Below are positions 46,365-56,643 of a stretch of DNA of 57,088 nt, in pieces. Source of the stretch: an uncultured Clostridia bacterium. Lineage in GTDB: Bacteria > Bacillota > Clostridia > TANB77 > CAG-508. Both the position numbers and the translations under genes were made by a program. The DNA lies in the NCBI GenBank assembly GCA_947589015.1, contig CANPZF010000011.1, positions 1 to 57,088 of the forward strand, written 5' to 3'. The notes beneath the pieces were generated by a model, which did no database searches, was not told the DNA's origin, and saw only the letters and a list, made by a program, of their open reading frames with translations. The number at the start of each line of letters is the position of its first letter. Positions within the stretch are counted from its first letter, which is position 1.

Positions 46365-46910
46365 TTACATATCATCATCATTTTGTTCTTTTTTTGGTTG
46401 ATGTGCTTCTTGTTGTTGGTTTTGTTGAGGTTGCTGTTGTAATTGTTCTTCTTGTACTTCCCCTTCTCCACATCCTCCACAAAAAGAGCAAGCTCCTCCA
46501 TTGCAATGACCTTCTTGTTCGTCTACATTTCCTGACCAATCTAATTCAATAATATTATTACATTCTGGACATTCGATTTCTGTCTTATCTTCATCAACAT
46601 CTATAACAAACTTATAATTGCAATATGGACAAATAATTTCAAAATCAAATCCATCTTCTGAATATATATCTTCTTCTATATGTTCAACTATTTCTTCTAT
46701 TCTATTTATTTTATTTTCCAATTCTTTATGTTTATTTTCTAACTCTGCAATTTTTTCATCTTTCATTTTAACCATTTTGTCCATTTGAGTCATCATAATA
46801 TCAAGAAAAACTTGAAATCTTTCTTTAATATAATCTAACTCCTCTTTATTTTGAATTTTTTCTTCCATATCCTTTAAAAAACTTTTATATTCTTTGTTTA
46901 AATCTAACAC
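46365..46910 (-). CDS. CD1247-like zinc-ribbon protein
   Basis: A 181-aa protein. An N-terminal helical region (residues 1-95) with coiled-coil pattern (KMKDEKIAELENKHKELENK) is followed by a zinc ribbon (CPYCNYKF ... CPECNNIIELDW). A Cys/Gly cluster (CNGGACSFCGGCG) and a Gln-rich disordered tail end it. This architecture occurs next to efp in many Clostridia (C. difficile CD1247-type). Function is unknown; it lies 16 bp downstream of efp. Confidence 0.85.
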   Translation of the reverse strand: MLDLNKEYKSFLKDMEEKIQNKEELDYIKERFQVFLDIMMTQMDKMVKMKDEKIAELENKHKELENKINRIEEIVEHIEEDIYSEDGFDFEIICPYCNYKFVIDVDEDKTEIECPECNNIIELDWSGNVDEQEGHCNGGACSFCGGCGEGEVQEEQLQQQPQQNQQQEAHQPKKEQNDDDM

Positions 46911-46926
46911 TATGTCCTCACCTTTC

Positions 46927-47493
46927 TTAGATTCTTTCCATGTATTCGCATGTTCTTGTGTCTATTTTTAAAATGTCTCCTATATTTACGAATAATGGAA
47001 CTTGTAGTTCTAATCCAGTTTCTAGTTTTGCAGGTTTTCCTGAAGTTGTTGTTGTATTTCCACTAAATCCTGGTTCTGTATATGTAACTTCTAATTCAAC
47101 AAATATTGGTGGTTCTACGGCAAATACGTTTCCTTTAAAAGAAAGTATTGTTACTTCCATGTTTTCTTTTAGATATTTTAAACAATCTCCTAGTTGTTCT
47201 TCATTTAATGGCATTTGATCATATGTTTCATTATCCATGAAGTAATATAATCCTCCATCATTATATAAATATTGCATAGCCTTTTTATCTATTTGTGCTG
47301 CTGGAAATTTATCTGATGGATTAAATGTTTTTTCAAGTGTAGCTCCTGTTATTACATTTTTTAATTTTGTTCTAACAAATGCTGACCCCTTTCCTGGTTT
47401 TACATGTTGAAATTCTACTACTCTATATACATTTCCTTCCATTTCAAACGTTGTTCCATTTCTAAAATCTCCTGCTGAATATACTGCTGCCAT
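46927..47493 (-). CDS. efp: Elongation factor P
   Basis: Relieves ribosome stalling at polyproline. The 188-aa protein has three OB-like domains with [20 protein letters not shown] (modification loop Lys at about residue 34), TFNPSDKF and [19 protein letters not shown]. Preceded by pepP, as in many Firmicutes. Confidence 0.97.
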   Translation of the reverse strand: MAAVYSAGDFRNGTTFEMEGNVYRVVEFQHVKPGKGSAFVRTKLKNVITGATLEKTFNPSDKFPAAQIDKKAMQYLYNDGGLYYFMDNETYDQMPLNEEQLGDCLKYLKENMEVTILSFKGNVFAVEPPIFVELEVTYTEPGFSGNTTTTSGKPAKLETGLELQVPLFVNIGDILKIDTRTCEYMERI

Positions 47494-47612
47494 AATTAAT
47501 TTCTCCTTTCAATTTTCAATTCATTATTTATACTTACAATATTTTACTACAATTCCAGCACAAAATCAAGTTTTTTCTTGTTTTATTACACATATATGTT
47601 CCATATATATTT

Positions 47613-48680
47613 TTATATGATAATATAATTTTTCTCAGATTTTGTTAAATTTATACTACCAAATTTTGTAATTTGTACTGTATCTTCAATTCTTACTCCA
47701 AATTTTCCTGGAATATATATCCCTGGCTCATTTGTAACAATCATATTTTCTTTTAAATTTGTATCTGTTTTTCCTCCTATATATGGTGCTTCATGTATTT
47801 CCATTCCAACACCATGACCAATACTATGAACTAAATCATATCCATTTAAATGAAAATCATTTTCTACCATTTTTGATAAAAGTCTTGTACTTACTCCATC
47901 TTTAAATGCATCTGATGTTTGCATTTGATTTTTCAAAACTAAGTCATATACTTTTTTTATTTCTTCAGGTATTTCTCCTACAAAAAATGTACGTGTCATA
48001 TCTGAACAATATCCATTTATTTTACATCCCATGTCAATAGTTATTATATCTTTTTTCTTTATTTTTCTATCTGTTGGTACTGCATGTGGCATAGATGTAT
48101 TTTCTCCTGATGCTACTATTGTATCAAATGACAAACCTTCTGTTCTTTCTTTATAGTATTCCTCTATTTCTTTTGCAATTTGCAATTCTGTCATTCCTGG
48201 TTTTATATATGTTAAAATATATGAAAAACAATCATCTGTTATTTCACAAGCTTTTTTTATATTATTTATTTCTTTTTCGTCTTTTATCATTCTCTGTTTT
48301 TCTATAATATATTCTGTTTCTACAAAATTATTAATCTTATATTTTCTAATCATTTCTTTATATTTAGCATATGTTACATAATTTTCTTCAAATCCTACAT
48401 TTTCACAAAACATAAAGAAATTTTCATAGTCATCTTTTGAAACATCATTAATATCATATACAATAATTTCGTCATATAACGTAAGAATACTATGTACATA
48501 TTCTATATATCTCGCATCTGTTATATAAATGTTTTCCTTTCTAGTTAATAATAAAATTCCTTCTGCTGATATACCTGTTAAATATTTCATACTTATTGGA
48601 TTGGAAATAATCAATCCCTGTAAATCCAAACTTACCATTTTATTTCTTAGCCATTGTAACTTAGGATTCATTTCTATCAT
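47613..48680 (-). CDS. pepP: Xaa-Pro aminopeptidase (M24B)
   Basis: Removes N-terminal residues before proline. The 355-aa protein has a creatinase-like N-domain and an M24 catalytic domain with metal ligands in TIDMGCKINGYCSDMTRTF (two Asp), HSIGHGVGMEIHE (His), NEPGIYI (Glu) and VRIEDT (Glu). It is followed by efp, with a 119-bp gap that could contain the efp promoter. Confidence 0.94.
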   Translation of the reverse strand: MIEMNPKLQWLRNKMVSLDLQGLIISNPISMKYLTGISAEGILLLTRKENIYITDARYIEYVHSILTLYDEIIVYDINDVSKDDYENFFMFCENVGFEENYVTYAKYKEMIRKYKINNFVETEYIIEKQRMIKDEKEINNIKKACEITDDCFSYILTYIKPGMTELQIAKEIEEYYKERTEGLSFDTIVASGENTSMPHAVPTDRKIKKKDIITIDMGCKINGYCSDMTRTFFVGEIPEEIKKVYDLVLKNQMQTSDAFKDGVSTRLLSKMVENDFHLNGYDLVHSIGHGVGMEIHEAPYIGGKTDTNLKENMIVTNEPGIYIPGKFGVRIEDTVQITKFGSINLTKSEKNYIII

Positions 48681-48690
48681 CCCCCTGTTT

Positions 48691-49440
48691 TTATTTATAC
48701 ATTCCTAAAGTAAAAATCTGTAGTAACAATAATTTTACGGTTTCAAAAGGCACATACATACTAATAAATGTTCCCATTACTATAAATGGGCCAAATGGTA
48801 TATATTCATCTGATTTTCTTACACCTGTACCCAATAATACTATACTTAAAACAGCACCTAATAAAAATGACATTAATGTAATAACTATAATATTTGATAA
48901 ACCAAAATATAGTCCTAATGCTCCCATTAGTTTTACATCTCCAAAGCCCATTGCTTCTTTTCCATAAAATAAACCACCTATTAAAGTTATAAGTAAGAAA
49001 ATTCCACCTCCAGCTAACATTCCTAGTAACATATTTATTGTGATTGCAACATTTGATAATCCATACAAAAATGCAAATACAAGTCCTATTTCAAATATTG
49101 TTAAATTTAGCCTATTGGGTATTATTTGCAGTTTATAATCTATAACAAATGCCGACACTAATAATGGCGTTAATATAATAAATTTAATTAAATCTAAATT
49201 TGCTATTAACGTGTCTCTAATTCCATATACATACAATAATGTGACATATATAATTGCAGTTGCAAACATTAATATATAATTGGGTTTAAATTTTTGTTTG
49301 TATTCTCTTATTATATCTTTTGATATGACTTTTTTGCCATCTGGTAGTCTCTTATTTAACCAATCTATTATTTGTCCTACAAATAGTCCTAAAATAGCAA
49401 CTAATACATAAAACAAAATATGCACATCATTTATATACAT
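48691..49440 (-). CDS. Type IV prepilin peptidase (A24)
   Basis: A 249-aa polytopic aspartyl protease that cleaves and methylates prepilins. The catalytic aspartates lie in VIDYKLQIIPNRL (about residue 102) and GFGDVKLMGALGLYF (about 167). The usual N-terminal zinc Cys motif is missing, as in shorter family members. Possible substrates in this window are the pilin-like proteins at 21250-23023, 41221-43014 and 54129-54914. The start ATG overlaps the YqeG gene stop by 1 bp. Confidence 0.9.
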   Translation of the reverse strand: MYINDVHILFYVLVAILGLFVGQIIDWLNKRLPDGKKVISKDIIREYKQKFKPNYILMFATAIIYVTLLYVYGIRDTLIANLDLIKFIILTPLLVSAFVIDYKLQIIPNRLNLTIFEIGLVFAFLYGLSNVAITINMLLGMLAGGGIFLLITLIGGLFYGKEAMGFGDVKLMGALGLYFGLSNIIVITLMSFLLGAVLSIVLLGTGVRKSDEYIPFGPFIVMGTFISMYVPFETVKLLLLQIFTLGMYK

Positions 49441-49946
49441 TATTTATTCTCCTTTGTTTTTTGTTCTTTATACTTCATCTTAATTCTATTCTCCATTGGT
49501 CTTTTCCATGCAGTATACCAATAATCTTTTTCATCTATAGGATCTACTAATATTGTAAACATATTACATCTATTTCCTCCTATAACATCTGTAAATATTT
49601 GGTCACCTACCACTGCTATATTTTCTGATTTTTCTTTTAACATTTTCTGTGTTTTTAAAAATCCACCCTTAAATGGTTTTTTTGCTAAATTTATATATGG
49701 TATTTGTAAAACATTTGCTACGTTTTCTACTTTTTGTTTATTATTTGTATTTGATAAAATGTATAATTTTACTCCTTGCCCCTTCAAATCTTTCGCCCAT
49801 TTTATTACTGTATCTGATAAATTTTTATTATAATCTATTAATGTATTATCTATATCTAAAATTAATGCTTTTATTTTATTTCTTTGTAAAATTTCTATTG
49901 TTATATCTTCAACTTTATTTAAATATAAATTTGGATATAAAATCAT
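49440..49946 (-). CDS. YqeG family HAD IIIA-type phosphatase
   Basis: A 168-aa HAD phosphatase. Motif I is ILDIDNTLIDY (residues about 30-40), motif II LYILSNTN, the motif III Lys lies in LAKKP, and motif IV is VVGDQIFTDVIGGNR. It matches YqeG length. Function is uncertain (cell-wall or nucleotide phosphate metabolism). Confidence 0.92.
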   Translation of the reverse strand: MILYPNLYLNKVEDITIEILQRNKIKALILDIDNTLIDYNKNLSDTVIKWAKDLKGQGVKLYILSNTNNKQKVENVANVLQIPYINLAKKPFKGGFLKTQKMLKEKSENIAVVGDQIFTDVIGGNRCNMFTILVDPIDEKDYWYTAWKRPMENRIKMKYKEQKTKENK

Positions 49947-50008
49947 TTTTTCCTCCTGTATTTTGTATTTATCTTATCAATTTATCTATTGTTTGTCAAT
50001 GAAGATTA

Positions 50009-50713
50009 TTAGTTAATTTTAAATAACCTAAATTGTAATCCATCACAACTTACTAATTTAAAGTCTATTCCCATAAATTCCCCTTCAATTGCTTCATTTA
50101 TGGCCATTGCATGTAAATGTCCATAAAAACACCTTTTTATTCCATATTTTTTCATGATATCTATAAAAATATTTGAAGTTTTTTCTTCAACATTTTGTTT
50201 TATGACTGGTGGATAATGCATAAATACTATAATCTCTTTATTATTTGTATTCTCTATTGCACTTTGTATCGATAATTCTAATCTAAAAGCTTCTCTTTCT
50301 AATATTTTTTTATCTTCTTCTTCATTGGAAAAAATCCAACCTCTAGTACCTACTATTATGTAGTTTTCAAATTCATAACTATTATTATGCAAAAATTCAA
50401 TATTTTCAAACTTATTTTCTTGCAAAAATTTTTTCATACTTGTAACTGTAGTCCACCAATAATCATGATTTCCCTTTAATAAAATTTTTTTTCCTGGTAG
50501 TTCATTGATATACTCAAAATCTTCAACTGTATCTTGTAATTTCATAGACCATGAAAAATCACCTGGTAAAATTACCAAGTCTTGCTTTGTTACGTTTTCT
50601 ATCCAATTTTGTCTTATTTTTTCTTCATGATTTTCCCATTTTTCGCCAAATATACTCATTGGTTTATTTTCATGAAAAGATAAGTGTAAATCACCTATTG
50701 TATATATTGACAT
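50009..50713 (-). CDS. Metallophosphoesterase
   Basis: A 234-aa calcineurin-like phosphoesterase. All five blocks are present: IGDLHLS, LPGDFSWS, LLKGNHDYWW, VFMHYPPV and FYGHLHA. The DFSWS and NHDYWW pattern matches a Firmicutes subfamily often found near tsaD. Substrate is unknown. It lies 27 bp downstream of tsaD and is probably cotranscribed. Confidence 0.9.
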   Translation of the reverse strand: MSIYTIGDLHLSFHENKPMSIFGEKWENHEEKIRQNWIENVTKQDLVILPGDFSWSMKLQDTVEDFEYINELPGKKILLKGNHDYWWTTVTSMKKFLQENKFENIEFLHNNSYEFENYIIVGTRGWIFSNEEEDKKILEREAFRLELSIQSAIENTNNKEIIVFMHYPPVIKQNVEEKTSNIFIDIMKKYGIKRCFYGHLHAMAINEAIEGEFMGIDFKLVSCDGLQFRLFKIN

Positions 50714-50740
50714 ATTTTCTCCTTTTAGTTTTATTATATT

Positions 50741-51730
50741 TTATAGTTTTAAATTAGGAATTGCATTTAAATTTAATTCACTTCTTTTTCCAGAAATAAA
50801 ATTATAATATCCGGCAGATGCTATCATTGCTGCATTATCTGTACATAATTTTAAATCTGGCATATAAATTTTCACATTATTTTTTTCTAAATCTAAAAAT
50901 GCTTTTCTTATATATAAATTAGCTGAAACCCCTCCAGCCAATACAACTGTTTTTATATTAGTTTGTTCTATAGCTTTTTGTATATTTTCTATTAAAACTT
51001 CTGTTACTGCATTTTCAAAGCTTGCACATAAATCTGCTTTATTGATATCTGGCATTTTATGATGTAAATTTATTACTGCTGTTTTTATTCCACTAAAACT
51101 AAAATCTAAATTTTCAAAATGTGTTTTTGGAAATTGTATTGTAATTTTTCCCTCTTCGGCTAATTTATCAACTTTTGGTCCTCCTGGATATCTTAATCCT
51201 ACTACTCTTGCTACTTTATCAAATGCTTCTCCTATAGCATCATCTCTAGTTTTTCCCAACACTTCAAATTCTGTATAATCTTTTACATATACAATTTGTG
51301 TATTTCCTCCAGACATCATCATACATAGAAATGGTGGCCTTAATTCTTTATGTGTTATATAATTTGCAGCAATATGTCCTTCTATATGATTTACTCCTAC
51401 CAAAGGTCTTTTTATTGCATAACTTAGGGCCTTTGCATATGATACTCCTACAAGTAATGCTCCTACTAGTCCTGGTCCATATGTTGGTGTTATGGCATCT
51501 ATATCATCCCATGACATTTTAGCTTCTTGCAATGCTCTTTTTGTTACTCTTGAAATAGCCTCGATATGGTTTCTAGAAGCTATTTCTGGTACTACTCCTC
51601 CATATTTTTCATGTATTGGAATTTGTGTATCTATTATATTAGAAATAACCTCTCTACCATTTTTTACTACTGATACAGAGGTTTCATCACAACTCGATTC
51701 TATTCCTAATGTTATTATTTCTTCTTTCAT
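50741..51730 (-). CDS. tsaD: tRNA N6-adenosine threonylcarbamoyltransferase
   Basis: Transfers threonylcarbamoyl to A37 of ANN-decoding tRNAs. The 329-aa ASKHA protein opens with [15 protein letters not shown]. It has the metal-binding [13 protein letters not shown] (two His), [12 protein letters not shown], and the C-terminal [12 protein letters not shown] and [14 protein letters not shown]. Lies 14 bp downstream of the M50 gene. Confidence 0.97.
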   Translation of the reverse strand: MKEEIITLGIESSCDETSVSVVKNGREVISNIIDTQIPIHEKYGGVVPEIASRNHIEAISRVTKRALQEAKMSWDDIDAITPTYGPGLVGALLVGVSYAKALSYAIKRPLVGVNHIEGHIAANYITHKELRPPFLCMMMSGGNTQIVYVKDYTEFEVLGKTRDDAIGEAFDKVARVVGLRYPGGPKVDKLAEEGKITIQFPKTHFENLDFSFSGIKTAVINLHHKMPDINKADLCASFENAVTEVLIENIQKAIEQTNIKTVVLAGGVSANLYIRKAFLDLEKNNVKIYMPDLKLCTDNAAMIASAGYYNFISGKRSELNLNAIPNLKL

Positions 51731-51744
51731 CTTTTTTTCCTTTT

Positions 51745-52485
51745 CTATAGTCCAAATATTAGTCTTGCTATACTTAAAATTCCATTACTTATTAATTGGA
51801 TTGGTGGAGTAATAATTACTCCTGCTAATCCTGTTATCCAAATAAGTACAAAAATTATATAAAACATTGTTTCATTATTTACAAAAAACGTTTTTGCCTT
51901 TATCGGTAAAAATGGCATTATTATTTTTGATCCATCTAATGGTGGTAATGGTATTAAATTAAATACTCCTAATCCAATATTAATAGTTATTACACTAGCT
52001 AGTATTTGCATAACTATATTTCCTGTTGTAGACATCATAAAATCTATTCCAGAAAATTTATATGTTGCACAGTATATTATTGAAAACACTAGTGCTAATA
52101 TAAAATTCATTAAAGGTCCTGCAAAAGATACTATTGCTTCACCTTTTTCCATAGAGATTTTTCTTGTATAATTACTTGGGTTTACATGAACTGGTTTTCC
52201 CCAACCAAATCCTGCAAATAATAATAGAAATGAGCCAACTGGATCTAAATGATCTAATGGGTTTAAACTAAGGCGCCCTTCTCTTCTTGCTGTGTCATCT
52301 CCTAATTTGTCTGCTGCAAATGCATGTGCAAATTCATGAAACGTAATTGCTACAAGTACTCCTGGTATAGTTATTAATAATGAAACCAATTTTCCTGTAT
52401 TCATTGCATAATCAGCTATCATATACACAGCCATAATAGCAATTACTATATATAATGCTCTTTTGTCAAATGAAAAATCAAACAT
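51745..52485 (-). CDS. Site-2 protease family (M50) membrane metalloprotease
   Basis: A 246-aa integral membrane protease. The zinc motif [17 protein letters not shown] (HExxH variant HEFAH) lies at about residues 47-63, with the third ligand in [14 protein letters not shown]. Short, PDZ-less members are common in Clostridia. The substrate is unknown. Confidence 0.93.
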   Translation of the reverse strand: MFDFSFDKRALYIVIAIMAVYMIADYAMNTGKLVSLLITIPGVLVAITFHEFAHAFAADKLGDDTARREGRLSLNPLDHLDPVGSFLLLFAGFGWGKPVHVNPSNYTRKISMEKGEAIVSFAGPLMNFILALVFSIIYCATYKFSGIDFMMSTTGNIVMQILASVITINIGLGVFNLIPLPPLDGSKIIMPFLPIKAKTFFVNNETMFYIIFVLIWITGLAGVIITPPIQLISNGILSIARLIFGL

Positions 52486-52587
52486 ATTTATCTCCTTTAA
52501 ATATTTTCATTAAATTGAAATTTATTAAACATATTTTCCGTTAATTCCTATATCTATATTTTCAATTGTTTTTTGTGACTTATTAAA

Positions 52588-54096
52588 TTATTGGTTTAAT
52601 GGTTTCATTGTTGGAAATAACAAAACATCTCTAATTGATGCACTATCTGTTAATAGCATAACTAATCTATCTATTCCTATTCCTAATCCACCTGTTGGAG
52701 GCAAACCTATCTCTAAAGCATGAATATAATCATCATCCATCATTCCTGCTTCATCGTCTCCAGCTTCCCTTGCTTCTACTTGCTTTTTAAATCTTTCATA
52801 TTGATCAATTGGATCATTTAATTCTGAAAATGCATTTCCATATTCTCTTCCGCCAATAAATGCTTCAAACCTTTCTGTTAATCGTTTGTCTTTAGGGCTT
52901 TTCTTTGCTAATGGTGATATTTCTACTGGATAATCATATATAAATGTTGGTTGAATTAGTGTTTCTTCTACATATTCGTCAAAGAATAAAGCTATTACAT
53001 CTCCTCTTGTTTCTTTTGTTTTATCTGGTATTTCCATATTTCTTTCTTTTGCTAAAGTTACTGCTTCTTCATCTGTGTTGATTTGGTTAAAATCTACTCC
53101 TGTAACTTCTTTTATAGAGTCTATCATACTAATTCTTTTCCAACCTGGTGCCAAATTAATTTCTTGTCCTTGATAATTTATTTTGGTTGTTCCTAATACA
53201 TTTTGAGCTGTCTTTGAAAATATTTCTTCTACAATATTCATCATATCATGATAATCTTCATATGCTGCGTACAATTCCAATTCTGTAAATTCTGGATTAT
53301 GTCTAATGTCCATTCCTTCATTTCTAAATACTCTTCCTATTTCATAAACTTTATCAAATCCACCTACAATTAGCCTTTTTAAATTTAATTCTAATGCTAT
53401 TCTTAAATACATATCTATATCTAATGTATTATGGTGTGTTATAAATGGTCTTGCTGTTGCCCCACCAGATATTGTATTTAATATTGGTGTTTCAACTTCT
53501 AAATATCCTTTTTCTTCTAATATTTTTCTTATACTGCTAATTATTTTACTTCTTAGTAAAAATGTTTGTTTTACTTCCGGATTAACTATTAAATCTGTAT
53601 AACGTTGTCTATATCTTAAATCTGGATCTTTTAATCCATGGAATTTCTCTGGTAATGGACATAATGATTTTGAAAGTAGTGTTACTTCTTTAGCATGTAC
53701 AGAAATTTCTTCGGTTTTTGTTTTAAATACGAATCCAGTAATTCCTATAATGTCGCCAATATCCCATGTTTTAAATTGCTTATAGCTTTCTTCTCCTAAA
53801 TCATTTATACTTACATAACTTTGAATTTTCTCATCACAGTCTTGTATTGTACAAAATGATGCTTTTCCCATTATTCTTTTAGCTATAATTCTTCCTGCCA
53901 CTGTTACATCTTTTTGCTCAAATTGTTCATAATTTGATTTTATTTCTCCTGCTGTATTAGTTCTATCAAATTTTGTTATTTCAAATGGATCTTTTCCTTG
54001 CTCTTGTAATTCTTGTAATTTTTCTCTTCTTATCTGCATTAGGTGATTTATATCTAATTCTTCTGTTTGATTGTTTTGATTATTGTTTTCTTGCAT
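52588..54096 (-). CDS. lysS: Lysyl-tRNA synthetase (class II)
   Basis: Charges tRNA-Lys. The 502-aa protein has an N-terminal OB-fold (about 60-160, [20 protein letters not shown]), motif 2 ([20 protein letters not shown]) and motif 3 ([19 protein letters not shown]). The 20-residue N-terminal extension is Asn/Gln-rich. No T-box is seen. Lies downstream of the pilin-like gene with a 32-bp gap. Confidence 0.97.
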   Translation of the reverse strand: MQENNNQNNQTEELDINHLMQIRREKLQELQEQGKDPFEITKFDRTNTAGEIKSNYEQFEQKDVTVAGRIIAKRIMGKASFCTIQDCDEKIQSYVSINDLGEESYKQFKTWDIGDIIGITGFVFKTKTEEISVHAKEVTLLSKSLCPLPEKFHGLKDPDLRYRQRYTDLIVNPEVKQTFLLRSKIISSIRKILEEKGYLEVETPILNTISGGATARPFITHHNTLDIDMYLRIALELNLKRLIVGGFDKVYEIGRVFRNEGMDIRHNPEFTELELYAAYEDYHDMMNIVEEIFSKTAQNVLGTTKINYQGQEINLAPGWKRISMIDSIKEVTGVDFNQINTDEEAVTLAKERNMEIPDKTKETRGDVIALFFDEYVEETLIQPTFIYDYPVEISPLAKKSPKDKRLTERFEAFIGGREYGNAFSELNDPIDQYERFKKQVEAREAGDDEAGMMDDDYIHALEIGLPPTGGLGIGIDRLVMLLTDSASIRDVLLFPTMKPLNQ

Positions 54097-54128
54097 TAAT
54101 ATCTCCCCTTAATTTTATTTGAATATTT

Positions 54129-54914
54129 TTAATCTGTTATTTCTAATTCTTCAACATTAGATTGTATATTTTCATTGAATAAACATACACTATACTTTCC
54201 TGCTTTGTCTACTACAAATGATAAATTATCAGAAATATGCCAACCTTCCTCTTCATTTGTTTTATATTTTACTTTCCACTTTTTTATATATCCTCTATCA
54301 TATTCAATACTAGACTCTGGTATCTCAATTCTCCATTTGCTTTCCTCTATTTTTTTTAGTTTGACTTCAAAAGTAGGGTTTCCTTCATTTTCTGTAGTTT
54401 TATTTACTTTATAAAAACCATTTGGCAATTGATCCATTGTATAATACATTTGACCTTCATATTCCATTCCTCTACAACTTATAACTGTTCTTGTTTTTAT
54501 ATTTACTAAAAACTCTCTATCTATTCCTTCTATTTGTAAACCTTCAATTGTTTCCTTATTAAAATATCTATATCCACTTTTGTCTGAAATGTTTGCACCT
54601 GCAAAAATTTCGCCAGCTGTTTCACGTATTTGTGTAATATCTTCTCCAATACCTAGAATTTCCTCTCCAGTATATTCTGTATCACCTACTGTTATAGTTT
54701 TTCCATTTTTGCAATCTTCATATAAAGAATTTACTTCTACTTGCATTATTTTTAGCTGTGTTGCAAATGCATCAAATTTAACTTCATTTACCGTATTAAT
54801 TCCTGAATATGTTGCTACAGATGCCAAAATTATTAATAGCATTATTGCTATTGCTAAACTAATTAAAGTAACTCCTTTTTCATCATTACATTTTATATTT
54901 TCTATTTCTATCAT
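54129..54914 (-). CDS. Type IV pilin-like (pseudopilin) protein
   Basis: A 261-aa protein. The start is ATG 54914 after GAGGAGG; an apparent upstream extension has no site. The N-terminus MIEIENIKCNDEKGVTLISL is a prepilin signal with cleavage expected after Gly and a hydrophobic helix (ISLAIAIMLLIILASVATY). The globular part is unrecognised, with a beta-rich C-terminus (ESKWRIEIPESS, YSVCLFNENIQ). It shares only the N-terminal signal with the FGE-like pilins. Confidence 0.82.
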   Translation of the reverse strand: MIEIENIKCNDEKGVTLISLAIAIMLLIILASVATYSGINTVNEVKFDAFATQLKIMQVEVNSLYEDCKNGKTITVGDTEYTGEEILGIGEDITQIRETAGEIFAGANISDKSGYRYFNKETIEGLQIEGIDREFLVNIKTRTVISCRGMEYEGQMYYTMDQLPNGFYKVNKTTENEGNPTFEVKLKKIEESKWRIEIPESSIEYDRGYIKKWKVKYKTNEEEGWHISDNLSFVVDKAGKYSVCLFNENIQSNVEELEITD

Positions 54915-55062
54915 TTGTTTCCTCCTCAAAATATTAAAATTATTTGAGTTTATATAACTTTGGTAATTTATCTTTATATGAATATTTTTAATCCACATAA
55001 AAAATATTTGGCTGGGCAATACTCCTCATATTTGAACTATTTAAGTTCGTATAATGTTTATT

Positions 55063-55136
55063 TGGCTGGGGTACTAAGATTCGAACTTAGGATCACTGGT
55101 TCAGAGCCAGTTGCCTTACCACTTGGCCATACCCCA
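55063..55136 (-). tRNA. tRNA-Gln (anticodon CTG), CCA encoded
   Basis: On the minus strand the acceptor TGGGGTA/TACCCCA pairs, the anticodon loop CTCTGAA gives CTG, the T-arm is TAAGTTCGAATCTTA, then G and CCA. A short duplicate of the 3' end (TTGGCTGGG) occurs at about 55008-55016, possibly a relic. Confidence 0.95.
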
Positions 55137-55203
55137 ATTTTTTATATATTATACAAAATTATATGCCTTTTTACAAGTGTTTTTTAATTATTTTTGATTA
55201 TAA

Positions 55204-55410
55204 AATAGTTAAATCTTTAATATAGTTGCTAGTGCTATAATAATATATTATTTATGCAGTAACAATTCGGGGGGACCAGCAAATTATAGATTGTTAACAA
55301 ATTTTGTAATCTATTATAAAATTTGTTTTACAATCTATTATGTAGCTGGGAGTTACAAATAAATAATATATTATTATAGCACTAGCAACTATATTAAGGA
55401 TTTAACTATT
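55204..55410. repeat. Nested foldback element of about 207 bp
   Basis: Outer arms of about 51 bp (left AATAGTTAAATCTTTAATAT onward, right its complement with one G-T type change) enclose GTAAC/GTTAC and CCAGC/GCTGG pairs around a bulge AATTCGGGGGGA. An inner stem (TAGATTGT..ACAAATTTT / AAAATTTGT..ACAATCTA) completes it. No ORF is present. It resembles 9411-9910 in style (nested arms with conserved bulges) but not in sequence. Confidence 0.85.
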
Positions 55411-55437
55411 ATCCATATATATATATTATATTTCAAA

Positions 55438-55495
55438 AGGTTTATATACTAATATTTTTGTTAATCAAAAATATTAATATATAAACCTCTTTATT
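55438..55495. terminator. Hairpin terminator between the foldback element and the TIGR04086 gene
   Basis: AGGTTTATATACTAATATTT pairs with AAATATTAATATATAAACCT around a short loop, with T runs on one side. Confidence 0.7.
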
Positions 55496-55512
55496 TTTCA
55501 TTTATTCTAATT

Positions 55513-55911
55513 TCATGTGTTCTTCACACTAATATTTACACCAATAATTCCTCCCAATATTCCAAACAATACTCCAACTGTAATCATTATTAATGATTGC
55601 CATGTTAGCTCAAAATTCCAGTTTAAAATACTAGATATTAAATAAATTATTAATATATAAACTCCTCCTACTATTGCCCCATTTATTAATCCATTTTTTC
55701 TTATTTTTAGGCTTCCTATAGAACTTCCAATTAATATACTAATAGCTGTTATTACAATTATTACTGTATCTATAATACTTTCACTAATGTTTGTATACGT
55801 CATTAATATAGAAAAAACTACTAATAAAATAAATGTAATTATAAATGAAAGACCCAATCCTTTTCCTATGTTAACTAGCATATTATTTTTAATTTTTTCC
55901 ATTTTATCCAC
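55513..55911 (-). CDS. TIGR04086 family four-helix membrane protein
   Basis: A 132-aa protein with four predicted helices (about 18-38, 50-68, 78-95, 108-128). Gly-rich transmembrane segments (GLINGAIVGGVYILIIYLIS, GVLFGILGGIIGVNI) match the TIGR04086 family of Clostridia. Function is unknown. Confidence 0.75.
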   Translation of the reverse strand: MDKMEKIKNNMLVNIGKGLGLSFIITFILLVVFSILMTYTNISESIIDTVIIVITAISILIGSSIGSLKIRKNGLINGAIVGGVYILIIYLISSILNWNFELTWQSLIMITVGVLFGILGGIIGVNISVKNT

Positions 55912-55960
55912 CTTCTTTAATATTATATTTCATTTATATTATTAAAAAAAAGAAATAGAA

Positions 55961-56530
55961 CTATATTTCTATTCCTTCTTCTAAGTTTTCTATAATTGCT
56001 TTTATTATTTCTTCTCGTTCAAAGTCTTTTTTATATTCTTTTTTTAATGATGTTGCTATTTCTATTGTTTCTTTAGAAAATTTATCTTCATTTACATTGA
56101 ATCCTATACTAATTAATAAGTAATTTATTTTTTCTCCTATTGAATTTATTTCGGTTAATATACCTGAAATTTTTTTACCATTTAGCATTAAATCATTTGG
56201 TTCTTTTATTGTCAAATTACAATTATACCTTTGATTTATGGTTTTTTGAATTATTTTTGCTATATGAATAGTAATTCCTTGCAGTTGATTTATTTTACAT
56301 TTAGGCTTTAATATTATTGTCATTGCTATATTTTTTTCACTACCTGTGTACCAGTTTCTTCCTTTGGTACCTATTCCTTTATTTTGTATTTCTGCTATTA
56401 ATATTTCACCATTTTCTGAACTTTCTACTATTCTTTTGGCTTGTAAATGAGTTGAATCTATTTGCTTATAATATTGTATTTTTTTTCCTATTACTTTTGT
56501 TTTTGATTTTTTTATTTTTTCTAAATCCAT
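55961..56530 (-). CDS. birA: Biotin-[acetyl-CoA-carboxylase] ligase, short form
   Basis: Attaches biotin to carboxylases. The 189-aa protein keeps the catalytic domain: YYKQIDSTHLQAKRI, QNKGIGTKGRNWYTG (biotinyl-AMP loop), IKEPNDLMLNGKKISGILTE (contains the expected Lys/Asn residues) and LISIGFNVN. It lacks the N-terminal HTH and much of the usual C-terminal SH3-like domain, so it is a shorter enzyme and not a repressor. Confidence 0.85.
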   Translation of the reverse strand: MDLEKIKKSKTKVIGKKIQYYKQIDSTHLQAKRIVESSENGEILIAEIQNKGIGTKGRNWYTGSEKNIAMTIILKPKCKINQLQGITIHIAKIIQKTINQRYNCNLTIKEPNDLMLNGKKISGILTEINSIGEKINYLLISIGFNVNEDKFSKETIEIATSLKKEYKKDFEREEIIKAIIENLEEGIEI

Positions 56531-56568
56531 TTTTATTTTCCTTTAAATTTATATATTTCATGTAAAAT

Positions 56569-56597
56569 TTGTAATTTTACATGAATTGTGATATAAT
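56569..56597 (+). promoter_or_regulatory. Promoter of the small foreign-looking gene
   Basis: TTGTAA (56569-56574) and TATAAT (56592-56597) with a 17-nt spacer, about 47 bp upstream of ATG 56644. Confidence 0.65.
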
Positions 56598-56643
56598 TAA
56601 ATTGTAACTATAAACCTTTTCAAAAGAAGGGAGTTTGTTTTGT

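Noticed and set aside
55008..55016. tRNA-Gln 3'-end duplicate as an attachment site
   Set aside because: Only about 9 bp (TTGGCTGGG) is shared and no integrase or element boundary is nearby.
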